In this document: positions 1 to 10,683 of the stretch, piece after piece | Numbering within the stretch: position 1 is the stretch's first letter | How the letters are laid out: every line of letters starts with the position of its first letter | Source of the DNA: Guadua angustifolia | Lineage: Eukaryota; Streptophyta; Magnoliopsida; Poales; Poaceae | DNA length: 64,000 bases | NCBI GenBank assembly: GCA_036346375.1 | Contig: CM070517.1 | Location: 8,349,161-8,413,160, forward strand | Direction of reading: 5' to 3' | Made by a program: the position numbers and the translations under genes | Notes under the pieces: generated by a model | Seen by the model: the letters and a program-made list of their open reading frames with translations, nothing else | Databases searched by the model: none | Told to the model about the DNA's origin: nothing

Positions 1-167
1 CTTCCATAAACATGATTTACAATATCATTCACTCAAGGACACAAAAAAATGATTTCTTGTAAGAAGAACACTTGGATTGCCTAGATAATTAGGATATGAT
101 CTTAAGGATGATTCATCCATCAATCATCAACCTCGGCACAAGAAGAAAAAGCACGTAGGAGCGGATG

Positions 168-1232
168 CAAATCCAAATTGCGTAAATATAAATTGCAAGA
201 AAGTAAATGCAGAATTTAAGACATGATGTAAATGCGTAAAGGAAATTGAATTGAAAGAAGTGAGTTTGTATTTCTGGAAGGGAGGTTTACAAAACCACAC
301 AACAAAGTGGGAAAAACTCAAAAGAGCACAGAAACATAAAAAATCTTCAAGAGGAGAAGGTCACCCCTTCCCCTCTATATATACTACTCTTTGACCACCT
401 ACCACCCTTGGAAGAGTCCCTCAACCCTAGAGTACTCATCAAGGGTTAGGATTAACCCATTCGCATAGCCATGTAAGGGCTAACCCAAAACCCACAAACA
501 TAATGAGTTTTCTTGCAAGGTTTTTAAAGCACACTAACTAGACCCACTATCCTATCAACTAGACTGCGATCCCATAGCCCTCATTGATCCGAGCAGCATC
601 TAGCTAGCATCATCTTCTTTCCTTCTCTTCTTGGCTTGCACGAACACTCTCCGATCTTTTTCCGGCAATTCTCAATCGTTTGGACCTCTGACGCACCATG
701 CCTTGTCTTGACCATCCTCCACCTCACCATGATCGAGCACCGTTGTCCTGCAACCATCAAAAACAAGGAACCATCACATAGTAATGTCAAAAAAGATATG
801 CAATAATCATAACAAAATCATTAATTAAATCAATTTTGCTCAGAAGGTTTGGTACTACTGCCCCAGGCTGGTAGCAGCGTTGTGCTGCAACACCAGAAAA
901 GCACCATCTTTGGAATTTTCACACCGGTCAATTGGGCTGGTGCTACCACTCCGCTGGTAGCACTGGGCTGACATAGCCGGTAGCACCGGATTGCCTGAAA
1001 ACCCCCTAAAAACACCCTCTCGGATTTTTCCACTCTGCTCTAGGGTCCGGTGCTACCGCTCGGCTGGTAGCACCACACTACCATGGCCAGCAACAACGAA
1101 AAAGGCAGTCAAGGCTCAAATTGTTTTAAATTAAAAATCCAATTCAAATTAAACTCAAACCAGAACCAACCTCAAATCTAGTCGAAATACTCATCACACA
1201 TATGGGTAGACCTCCACATGGTCCTTCAAACA
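168..1232 (-). repeat. Old LTR-like fragment, same family as the TATA-containing part of solo LTR L
   Basis: This stretch matches 24,717-25,575 along most of its length, including a shared segment that reads as TATA box plus downstream leader on the minus strand (TATA around 375-384, on the complement of a run of ta repeats). Homology begins near a shared caaatccaaattgc and ends near gacctc-acatggtc. The copy here carries additional GC-rich ggtgctaccg-type motifs at about 850-1,080. The matching copy lies inside a complete solo LTR at 22,854-27,646, so this is most likely the central part of an older, degraded LTR of the same family. No ORF of significance is present. The boundaries are set by where similarity stops and no terminal TG/CA was found. 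Confidence 0.55.
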
Positions 1233-3700
1233 TAGATTGACTTATATAGACGAAGGGTTCTACTACCTAAAAGCTAATCCTAAGGTACATTGTAACAATA
1301 AAGGTAAAGGTAACAATGGTGTGTTCTTCCTATTAACCAGTATAGAGTTTATGTAGCATGTTCTACAATTCCTAAACACGGCCAACTCAATCATGGATTC
1401 TAATTCAAACTCCTCTTCGTATCAGCCCAGCTCCGTCTTCTAGAAAGTTCAATTTCATTTGCATCTTGATCTCCTTGTTCTTCAACTTTCCTTCTATCAA
1501 CGGATTCTTCCTTCTTCAATTTTTTTATTTAAAAAAATTGGCTTTTCGTTCTTATCGGTTACTCCATAGCCAATTTTGGCGCTCGTGGATTCTTCCGTGT
1601 TGACTAGGTTGTCTTGACTATTTTATCTACCAAAATCCGGCTCCTGTTAAGTAAAATAATTCAAGCTCTTGGTGTGAAAAAAAACCTACCAATTAGATAC
1701 TCGATCCTCACTTTGGCCAAACAAGTACTTTGTCAAGAATGTAGAAAACAGCACGGATGGTATTTTCTTCACATTAATATGCCTATTGCCTGCACCATTC
1801 AGATCTTATTCCAGTGGGTACCTCAGTGTCACTGCCACAACAGCACACAGGCTGCCAAAATGCAACTGCCGACGCCAAGCAAACTCTGCGCCCATTAGTC
1901 CAAAGTTTCCACTGTTTTTTCTTTTGTGCTGCAAGATGCAACAAGTATTGGACCAGTCTTAAACAAACAAACAAAAATGGACCAGCTCAGGGACAACTCA
2001 GAAGAATGGCAATGAATGGACCATGTTGTCACTAAATGAAGATCACACCTGTTCAATGCAAATAGGGATTAGGGGGCACTTCGTCCGTTTTGCTTGTATT
2101 ATATATAGCGCCGTTTTCTCGTGTTGTGTTGTTCAACAATGTAGGGCCGGTGGCGGTAACGATCCGTGGACAATGTCCTTTTTTGGATTTAGCTCTTAGT
2201 AATCTTGAAGAACACATCTATTCACTCTTTCTACTACTCATTCCTCATCTATTCATAATACGCCATTTTGGACGAACGTGATCTCGAACATTCAATTTTA
2301 TACTAATTTTACCTTTCCTCTGGCCAATACAAGAACCTCCGCTGATACTCGTAACACATAGTGAGATCAAACCAATCAGGTGAGGTAAAAATTGGTTAGA
2401 GTGCGATTTTCTGAAACCGAACTAGCAAAAAAACCACGAGTTATGTGCCGTAAGCCTTAAAATCGTGATTCTTTGCACTTAAAATCATACAACCAGGTAT
2501 TTTTTTAAAAAAATTACTCTTATAGATTGCGTCCATTACGGAAGGCCCAAAATATTGCTACTATGTGTATTTCATTCCACGCTTAATAACAACTGCCATG
2601 CATTTTGCAACGTATTTCATTGAAGCAACTCCGAATTTTTGCACTAACATAATTTTATTTGTTTCTTTTCTAGTGCAATTTAATTTCTCCATCACGGATC
2701 TATTTGGACGAAGAGAATTCTAGTCCGATTAAGTGATTTTCGATTGATGCAAAATGCAAACTGCAACTGTGACCTGCTAGCATGTTTTGTCCTAGTAATC
2801 TGCTTCACCGTGCATTAACTTATAATTCCTGTGGTATATCATATTAACACTCTTAAAAGAAAAGGGTTGCAAACTTATTTAATAAAACCTCATTTGTCTG
2901 GCTCAAGGTTCAGTCCATATGTCTGTAGATTAAAGCTAAGGACACGTTTGGAATGCTGTAATTTCAAAGGTTTTCTCATTGGGACTGCAAGCAGTAGGTC
3001 ATCGTAGTCATTCTCGAGACATAGCAACGGAAGGTCATGGAATCAATTCTTGGAAAATCCACAATAAAACATGTAGCTAGTTAGACCCAAACCGGTCATT
3101 AGCCACAAGACAAGGCATGCAACACCAGTTGGACTAGCCAGCGGTTGGTAATGACATAGAACAATATAATTCTTCCAAAAATGTTATGAAAGGCCTTTAT
3201 TCCAAAGTTCCCTGGTGATAGACAAGTTGAAACTAACTAAAGCTATTCACAAAAACAATGCTAATTAAAGCACAAATGGGAGCATATTAGCAAGTGCAAA
3301 CTGCACGTGTTAGATGCAATCATGCAATCTATTCTATTTTTAACATCAAATCAGTATGAATAATTCAAAAATATCATTGAAGGCTGTTCTCAATTATCTT
3401 TAGTATACATCTATTTTAAAATTGAAGTTGAAATTCAACTTGTGTTAGGATGAACAACAAAACTCCCCAACAAAGTACGAACTTCTCTCTTTTTTTTTAT
3501 CTCGACTCCATTTAAGTTCAAACATGATTTTTAAAGGGTGATGCAACATTCCATTGGTAGTTCCTTTTGGATCTTTTTTTATGTCGATTTGGTACTTAAA
3601 ATAAATTTGTTCGTATGATTGTATGGAACTCATGCTTAATATGTGTTCAGCACAATTAAAATCAAACAAAAAAATAGCCGACTTGATCCTGCAATTGGCA
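1233..3700. other. Anonymous AT-rich DNA with no supported gene
   Basis: I see only short scattered ORFs without recognisable domains, and no LTR ends, TIRs or RNA genes. A small TATA-like run (2,098-2,107) has no coding sequence behind it. The stretch is probably old, degraded repeat or intergenic DNA. Confidence 0.5.
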
Positions 3701-4440
3701 AGATAGATCGAAATAATGCTCAAAGCCAATTTAATGTAACAATCGGCAAGAGATTTAAACAGCTACTTAAGCCAATTAAATCGTAAGTGATGATAAATCT
3801 AAACGGCTTGTTCGGGCTAAATAAACAATTTGGTAAAGGCAAATTTTCCCAAAAAGGCGATGCGCAACAAGATCTGCGAAATGCAAATCTAGATAAATTG
3901 GCGTAATTGAAGATGATCAACAATCGGCGATGCATAACTTTATTGATCAAGAAAGAATTACAAGGGAGATTCTAAGTTACAAAAGTTACTCCTAGTTAAC
4001 AGGAAAAGTAGACAAAAAGTAGATGCAAATTGATTGAATGATAGTTAGATGTATCTTTAGGTCGCCTTTGATTCCTCTTCATAGTTTATAGGCTAATCAT
4101 ATCCTTCTCCAATCTGTCACAATAAATTATATTCTCTTCCATCTCTTTCGAATAAAATTCCTTATTCAAACCGGTATCGGCTAGATATCCAAATTTAACT
4201 TCACCTTACAAACCAGTCATATACTTGCCAAATTCTGGTGCCAACATATGCCCCATTTTTGTGACATAACATGTTATCTTCCAAAAATCTTTGCATCGGT
4301 TTAGCCATGAATTGTTTTCACCACTATCTTTTGTAACTGCTCCATTTATTGCATTGTAAATCGTGTGAATGCGCTATCTTCTGTTTTAATTTTTTGAAAA
4401 AATTACCCACCACTGCCATTGGATTTGCCCCCTATGAATA
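3701..4440. repeat. Unclassified repeat-like segment upstream of element A
   Basis: The segment carries recurrent short motifs of the aatcggc / gccaatt type and a stretch (about 3,930-4,000) that resembles the 3' untranslated end of side genes in other Tat-like elements of this window (compare 43,470-43,560). It may be a remnant of another Tat-type copy, but I cannot place its ends or orientation. Confidence 0.25.
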
Positions 4441-4599
4441 TCACCATTCGCTTCTGTCATTTTCATGGCTTCATCTTTTCTTTTGGACTTCAAGCTCCCA
4501 TCCCATTCATCTTCAATTGGCTTGACCAATGTCCAATCGGCTCAGAAGAAATGGATCCTCAGTAGGTATTCATCCCTGGAATGCATGAACCCTGGGTAT

Positions 4600-5042
4600 C
4601 TACAAGGTAGGCCGTACAGATCATCCATGAGAGGATGGGCTAGGCTGACAGCATGAATAAGGCTACCGCCTGGGTTACTTCCAACGTGCGCGATACTAGG
4701 ACTCTAAAGATAGCAACCAACCTTATTTCGGTTGGATACGATTATAATCCTAACAGTAATCATGTTGTGCGGATAAGGAAAGAGATACAATCTTCATCAT
4801 GTAACCGATTAGGACTCTCCTTTGTAACCGCACCCCTCTGCTATATAAAGGGGGGTAAGGAAGCGTCATGATGATCAGATCATCGGCAATAGGCTAGATA
4901 CATATAATCCCAAAGCACAGGACTAGGGTATTATCTCCTCCGTGAGAGCCCGAACCTGTATAATTCTTATGTCTTGTGCTACCAACGAGTTTAGATCCAG
5001 CGCCTTACCCATTTTCATTATTGCCGATAACAAACATCGACA
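4600..5042 (+). repeat. 3' part of the 5' LTR of Tat-like element A
   Basis: The segment ends in aacatcgaca, directly followed by gttagtgcgccaggtag. This is the same layout (LTR end, then g-t-tggcgcc-like primer-binding region) as in elements B (21,570), C (34,299) and F (39,831). A TATA box lies at 4,841-4,849, about 200 bp before the end, as expected for a U3-R-U5 arrangement. The 5' limit of the LTR could not be found, so the start given is approximate. Confidence 0.6.
4841..4849 (+). promoter_or_regulatory. TATA box of the element A LTR
   Basis: The string ctatataaa sits in the LTR about 200 bp before its 3' end and is followed by a G-run. It would direct transcription into the gag region that starts near 5.1 kb. 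Confidence 0.5.
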
Positions 5043-5780
5043 GTTAGTGCGCCAGGTAGCGAAAGCGTCAAGATCAATCTTGTCGAACTCGATGGCAATC
5101 CTCAGCGAAGCTATTGGCACCTTCGCACCCTCCCAAGCCTTCGCTTTGGGAGCCTGGACTTCGTCGCCGATAAATTCGGTAAGCTCGCTCTTTCGGATTC
5201 GGACCAGATCCAATCTGGAAAGGGCGCCACCACTCCTTTGTTTGGAGAATCACTCGGATCGAGGAACGCCATGGCCATCTGCTCTCGGGTAGTAAGCCGC
5301 GGGTCTACTCCTCGACCCGAACTTAGAAAGGGTCCGATCAAGCTTGAGTCCTGAGTGGAAGGCAACGTCAAACTACTCGGATTCAGAGGTCAGTTCGATC
5401 CGTCTCCTTGTTCCTCTGACCTGGAAAGCAGTGCAGGAGGTCGCCAGGGTTTCCGTGGCATCTTCATGATTGAAGACCTTCGAACTAAATCCTAGCAGCA
5501 GAAGGATGCTGCAGAGGCAGAGCGCCTCCGCCGGGAGGCCCAGGAAGCGCGAGCAAAGTCTCTCCAAACTAGGGGCCGCAATGTCAATGAGGACATCCTG
5601 CAGACAAAGATGGGGAACCAATCGGTTTTCCATACCACTCAGCAGAACATCGTCGCCTCAAAAACGTTGCTTGACACTCTAGGACTGATGCTCGGTCTAG
5701 ACAGCCTAGCTGCCCCGATCGTGGCCCAAGTGAAGGCCATGGTGACGGCGGCAGCAATTCAACACAACTAGGAGGAACCA

Positions 5781-7103
5781 ATGGAGAAGGCACGCTCTCG
5801 TGCCCGCACAGCCACTCAAACGGCGAGCAGCAATACTGCACACAGTCGGTCCATGCGTGGCCGGCATGAGCCATGTCCTCGTCAAGGAGAAGATGCCCGT
5901 CGGAGTATTAGCCGCTACCTCTGTTTAGACCTTAACGCCAAGCGACACGAACGGGAAGATGATGAACGCCGCCAGCGCGAAGACGACTATGAGCGTTTCA
6001 GCATCGACCGTGATGGCCGAGATGACCGCAGGGACTTACACCGGCACAGCCGGAACAATGACGAGGGTTGCCGAGGCAAAACACCGCCTCGACGATCTCC
6101 ACACCGGCGTAATGATAGGCCTATAGATGGTGTTCGCGCCTTTCCCCCCCGACTTCGCCGAGTGGTCTGGCCCGAAGGTTTCAACCCTAAAGGCATCATC
6201 AAATTCGATGGGGAGAGGGACCCAAAAGCTTGGCTACAAGTCTACTCTCTTACAATCAAGGCTATAGGGGGCGACCACAACGTGATGGCAAACTATTTGC
6301 CGGTCACGCTTACCCCTTTGGCTCAAGCTTGGCTCATAGGACTTCTAGAGAACTCTATAGATTCCTGGGGAGATCTTTGCGAGAAGTTCATTATCAACTT
6401 TCAGGGCACCTACGAGAGGCCCGAAACTTAATGGGACTTGTATCAACTTCATCAGAAGAAGGATGAGACCCTTCGGAGGTTCATTCGGCGCTTCATGCAG
6501 AATAAAAATACGATCCGAGACATCTCAAAAGCCGCCGTCATTGCAGCTTTTCAAAAAGGAGTCAATGATCCAGATTTAATGAAGAAGATGTCCAGGAAGC
6601 CGCCCTCTACGGTAAGAGAGATGTTCGAGCTAGTAGACTGCTATGCAACTCTCTCGGATGCCCTAGCCGAGCGCTAGGAGGATCGCCCACGACAAAGGGA
6701 CAAGAAAGACCACGCCGAGTCCTCCAAGTAGAAGGACAGGAAGCGGAAGGCAGAGGAGATGGTTGCTGTAGCTGAACGCGGGCGCCCTCAAGCACCACAG
6801 ATGGATGACTACGACAAGGTAATGGATGCAATTTATCCTTTTCACCCTAAAGGGAAGCATGCCGCCAAGGACTGCTTCACTCTCAGAAGGTTCGCAAAGG
6901 AAAGCAACAAGCGAGCGGGCCAGGACAAAGGTGAGGCGAGAAGAAGCAAGATCCTCCAGAAGACGATGGAGGAGAATATCAGACGACTGAACGCGAGCTC
7001 AACTACATATTTTGAGGCGCGGCAGCATATGAATCCAAGCGGAAGCAGAAACTCACCGCTCGAGAAGTCAACGCGGTCACACTGGCAACCCCCCAGTACC
7101 TGA
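5781..7103 (+). pseudogene. gag: gag of Tat-like Ty3/gypsy element A (broken)
   Basis: Gag forms the nucleocapsid of virus-like particles in the cytoplasm. The reading frame from 5,781 has an Arg-rich N-terminal part, then a Retrotrans_gag-like core (about residues 135-216) with the FDGERDPKAWLQVYSL and SWGDLCEKF signatures. The same frame continues after in-frame stops at 6,429-6,431 (TAA), 6,675-6,677 (TAG) and 6,729-6,731 (TAG), through LRRFIRRFMQNKN and a degenerate zinc-finger-like FHPKGKHAAKDC stretch. After about 7,045 the frame shifts toward the protease. The true N-terminus may lie further upstream, between 5,060 and 5,780, where the sequence is damaged. At least three stops and one frameshift make this a pseudogene. 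Confidence 0.8.
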
Positions 7104-7268
7104 GATGGTCCGAGGTCCCAATCACATTCGACCGATCGGATCATCCCAACCATATTCCTTACCCAGGTAGATATCCTCTGGTGCTCGATCCGGTTATTTG
7201 CACCATCAGGCTCAAGAGGGTGCTGGTCGACGGAGGAAGCGGGCTCAACGTCCTTTTCTCCAAAGGAT
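7045..7268 (+). pseudogene. Aspartic protease start of element A, truncated
   Basis: In a frame shifted from gag, the sequence encodes a linker with VTLATPQYLRWSEVPITFD and then RVLVDGGSGLNVLF. The latter is the active-site region of a retroviral-type aspartic protease (D-G-G-S variant of DTG/DSG). Coding similarity ends at about 7,266 with an immediate stop, and what follows is unrelated. The rest of pol (RT, RNase H, integrase) and the 3' LTR of A are absent, so A was cut off here by a deletion or by another insertion. Confidence 0.75.
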
Positions 7269-7270
7269 AA

Positions 7271-9813
7271 ACAGACCTGTGGCTGCAAAGAATGGCATCG
7301 ATGTTAAAACTTATCTGTTACAATGTAATAGATAAACAGAACATGTTCCTAACTAGTTATCTAACATTCTGGACCATGATGTTCTTTCTGCTCATTTCCT
7401 TTAAGAAACCAGCCTACACATTTCAGTGCATAATAACTAGTGCTATAACAAAAGGTTAGATCTGGATATTCAAAAACATTATTGCCACCACACAGAATTA
7501 GTAATTACTATAATTATACAGAAATATACTCAACCAAGAATCCAAAAAATATCAAAACACATTATGTAAAAAGGAAAACATTCAGTTTAGCATATGGACC
7601 TCTACGCCGTATTGGATATTTTGCAAGACTGTTGCTAGTGCCTGAATTATTGAGTGATTCAAACAGCACAAAAACTTATCCAACACCAAATGCTCCAGTG
7701 CGAAGACACATTTCTTTTGTTCATTGCTGAAACTCGATGAAACAAGACAAGAATGCAAATTGTGAGCAAAGGCAGCCTGATATCACTTTATACATCTAGA
7801 TTCTGAAATATACAACAAGTTCATTGATTACTAGTTCACAACTCTTCAACATGCATGGTATAAAAAATTTATGACAGAGGAGGACAGATCTAGCTAGAAT
7901 ATACCTTTAGGGCAACAGAGTAGGCGACAAGGAGGGGCTCGGGCAGTCGGGCTCTGAGGGACGAGGGGCTCCTGCTGTCGGCGTGCTTGGGTGGAGGAGG
8001 AGGTGACGTCCTTGCGCCGCCAGGGAAACAAGACAGGGGAGAGACTCAACCTGACGTCCTTGCGCCACCGTCCGAGAGAGGAACGACACGAGGGGAGATG
8101 GGCTCGGGTGGGAGGGATGGGAGGGCGGCGGCGGGACGCCCAGGCGACTGCGGAAGGGCGGCGGCCTGCGGGTGAGAGACGGGAGGAGTCTGGATTATTT
8201 CTGGAGACTGGAGGCTAGGGCTAGAAACTTAGAACTAAGAAGTTACTAGTAACCGGTAGAGAGCTGCGTTGGCCCGATAGAGAGCTGCGTCGGCCCAGTA
8301 GAGAGGAGAGGCAAGAGCATGAGCGAAGAGAGGAGAGGGAGTGCGTGCGGTGAGGTGGCCAGATCGGGAAAAGATGAGAGGAGAGGAGAGTGTGAGCGGC
8401 GGTTGAGGTGAGGAATGAGAGAGGGGAGCCAGTGAGGAGATCAAGTTTAGGGTTTGATCAGCTGGACCAAAAGAAAAATGTGTTGGTTTAAAATAAAAAA
8501 ATAGTAAAATAAACTATAAAGGAAAATGGGTTGGCCAGGTTTAAAAATAACCCCATGAAGCATCCGAACACCGATTTCTAATTATTTCAAATTAACAAAC
8601 TATTGAGGTAATTAGCAAAATTTAGAACTTTCAAATTTATTTTCTGTTTTTTGACTATTAATGATGCTTGCAATATATGTGCCATTACTATTAATGAAAC
8701 TTACAAAAACACCACAACTTTTGACTCGTACCATCGATTTTAGTGTTCTTGTGCTTTCTGGAATCATCACACGATGAGCTCTCCGATTATATTCTTTTGG
8801 GCTCTGACTCTAGTTTGCAAATATAAAATCCGAGCACGTTTGTTAAAATGACCATAACTTTTGATTCGTAACTCCGATCGGAGCGTTCTTTGGCTCGTTG
8901 GAAAGATAACGAAAAGTAGCGCTCGAATTTCATAAGTGTGCCAAAATTAGATGGTCAAATCCTAATAGTTTGTGCGAGTGCATGCGCGGCGACAAAATTC
9001 CAAAAAAACGTTGTTTAGGGTGTCAAAACGGCCTCTGAAGTTTTGAATCTGTTTCGGTCGTTCTTTTCAATTATTGCAAATGGAATATTAGTTCCAATTA
9101 TTTCAAATGCAATATTATTTAATTTCAATTCTTTTAAATTAGAAGGCAGGAGAGGTAATTAGCAATATTTAAAATTTTCTATTTTTTTATTATTTCTACT
9201 GGTTTCAAATTAAAATCGCCACAGATAATGCATTATTTGTGACAATTCCAAATAAAAACTGTCATAAATAGTCTTCTAGCTATTTTTTTAAAACCGCCAC
9301 TAGTAATACTATTTGTGACATTTCCAGAAAAACCACCACAAATAGAGTGTCACCTACGTGGAAGCCACCAATCGTATATAAGGATTGCACTACATCACAT
9401 GCATCTACCAACCAATCAAGACCTGAACCCTAATCAGTTGACCATGAAAGGACATAAGCAAGAATTGACAGCGTGTAAGGTGGCCAAGTCGGACAACAAG
9501 GCCACCTTGGACAGGGAGGCCTCTAGATATAGCCTCTCGATAGGCCATGCCTCCATGACGAAAAAGCATATCGTCACAATACAGACATATGTTTGATGTC
9601 AGTCCAAGACAAACAACTATTCATTTTCTATGACGATTTGTGTTATGGTTTCATAACGAAATTTTATGTTTCGTCACAAAAGTACATGGCGCGACGGCAC
9701 CTGATACAATTAATGAAGAACATAAACAAGTCGTCACAGAAAATAGATTTTCCATGACAAAAATTGACAACATCACAACGTTTTCGTCATAGATAATCAC
9801 TTTTCTTGTAGTG
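7271..9813. mobile_element. CACTA-derived segment ending in a CACTA terminus
   Basis: The right end (9,785-9,813) reads, on the minus strand, CACTACAAGAAAAGTGATTA, the classical terminal inverted repeat of plant CACTA (En/Spm) transposons. About 400 bp inward lie many copies of subterminal-like motifs (cgtcaca, tgacga, atttgtgaca, cgccac) typical of transposase-binding arrays. The terminus abuts the interior of the left LTR of element B (9,817 on), so the transposon inserted into that LTR. No matching left terminus was found in the window, and no transposase was recognised in this segment. The left limit is simply where element A stops. Confidence 0.65.
7905..8470 (-). pseudogene. Possible captured host gene fragment (first exon with splice donor)
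   Basis: On the minus strand a CT-rich, GC-rich stretch begins after aaaccctaaacttgatc and runs into a Ser/Pro/Ala-rich reading frame (about 8,089-7,907). It then meets a good splice donor (ctaaag followed by gtatattc). Further on, an intron-like AT-rich run ends in tatatttcag near 7,815. This resembles the 5' exon of a plant gene carried inside a CACTA element, a known behaviour of these transposons. I do not recognise the protein. It could also be an untranslated leader of the transposon. Confidence 0.3.
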
Positions 9814-9816
9814 TGC

Positions 9817-10192
9817 ATTAACCGTGGCTATAACTGCATCGTTGATTCTCGCCACGTTCCCATTGTGGGCATAACGGCCCTAGATTGTGGCGTAATTATT
9901 GCCACTTAAACGTTGTGGGGTGAACACATTTTTTCGATCGTGCTTGAGGATTTCCCCAGTTCTGACCGATCCTTACATGTTCCCGAGCTTGCATGCTCGG
10001 GGACAAGCTTGTATGCTCGGGGATGAGCTTGGGTGCTCGTGGACAAGCATCGGGCCTATTCCGATCAGGCGGACCCGTTGGCTAGACTATTCGAGGGTCC
10101 TCTTTGGGGACACCATCCAAGGGCATGCATGGTCGGCCAAAACTGGCTGCTGGGGTATAACAGTTGTTGTGGAGATTATCCAATCCCCGAGA
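9817..10192 (-). repeat. 3' LTR of element B, truncated by a CACTA insertion
   Basis: The segment matches 21,931-22,283 closely, including shared cgtggctataac and cttaaacgttgtggggtgaacac. The portion equivalent to 21,570-21,930 is missing on the left because the CACTA terminus at 9,813 interrupts it. The right limit corresponds to the U3 start (minus-strand tctcggggattgg). It is preceded on the minus strand by cctcggggctagc, a putative polypurine region that is nearly identical in element C. Confidence 0.75.
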
Positions 10193-10683
10193 GCTAGCCC
10201 CGAGGCTCAAGTGGAAAACTACTTGGCGGGGCCTTCCCCTTGATCCTACAGACTCAACGGAGGGATTGGAATTTTGTTGCGAAGTACTACTGCAACATCC
10301 GAGCAAGTCCTGCTCGCGGACGAGCATGGTTGATAGGAGCCGAGCTACCAACTCGCCTCCGACCAAGACAAGCTCGGGAAAGAGAGGATCAAAGGTTCAC
10401 ACCGGTTCCTTCTTCACGAAGCCTCACGGTAATGGTTTGGATAGTTTTTGGGAACCGTACCTTTATTATACTGTTTCGAAAGTTGCGCGTCCACGTGCTG
10501 GCTCGCGAACGGGCGAGAGCGGTCTTAGTTTTTGGACGGTCGCGTCTGTTTGGCTTCTCTGCCTCTTTTAATAGAGCGGCAGTAGTGGTGAGAAACTCTT
10601 CACCTGCATTTCGGACCTGAGCCCTTAGGAATTCTCAAGTCCCGTACTTTTCTGCACTTGCATCCTCCTCCTCCACTGAATCC

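Noticed and set aside
1614..2281. Short plus-strand ORFs (63-94 codons) in the anonymous left region
   Set aside because: No domain, no conserved motif and no codon bias visible; treated as random frames.
7987..8218. Overlapping GC-rich plus-strand ORFs (62 and 75 codons)
   Set aside because: Low-complexity Gly/Arg-rich translations opposite to the exon-like block; no initiation context or domain.
9380..9400. cactaca string as a possible second CACTA terminus
   Set aside because: The following bases (tcacatgc) do not match the terminal repeat at 9,813 and no subterminal array follows inward.
10164..10620. Two overlapping plus-strand ORFs of 126-135 codons upstream of the side gene of element B
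   Set aside because: They span the LTR border and the promoter/leader region of the side gene and have no counterpart in element C.
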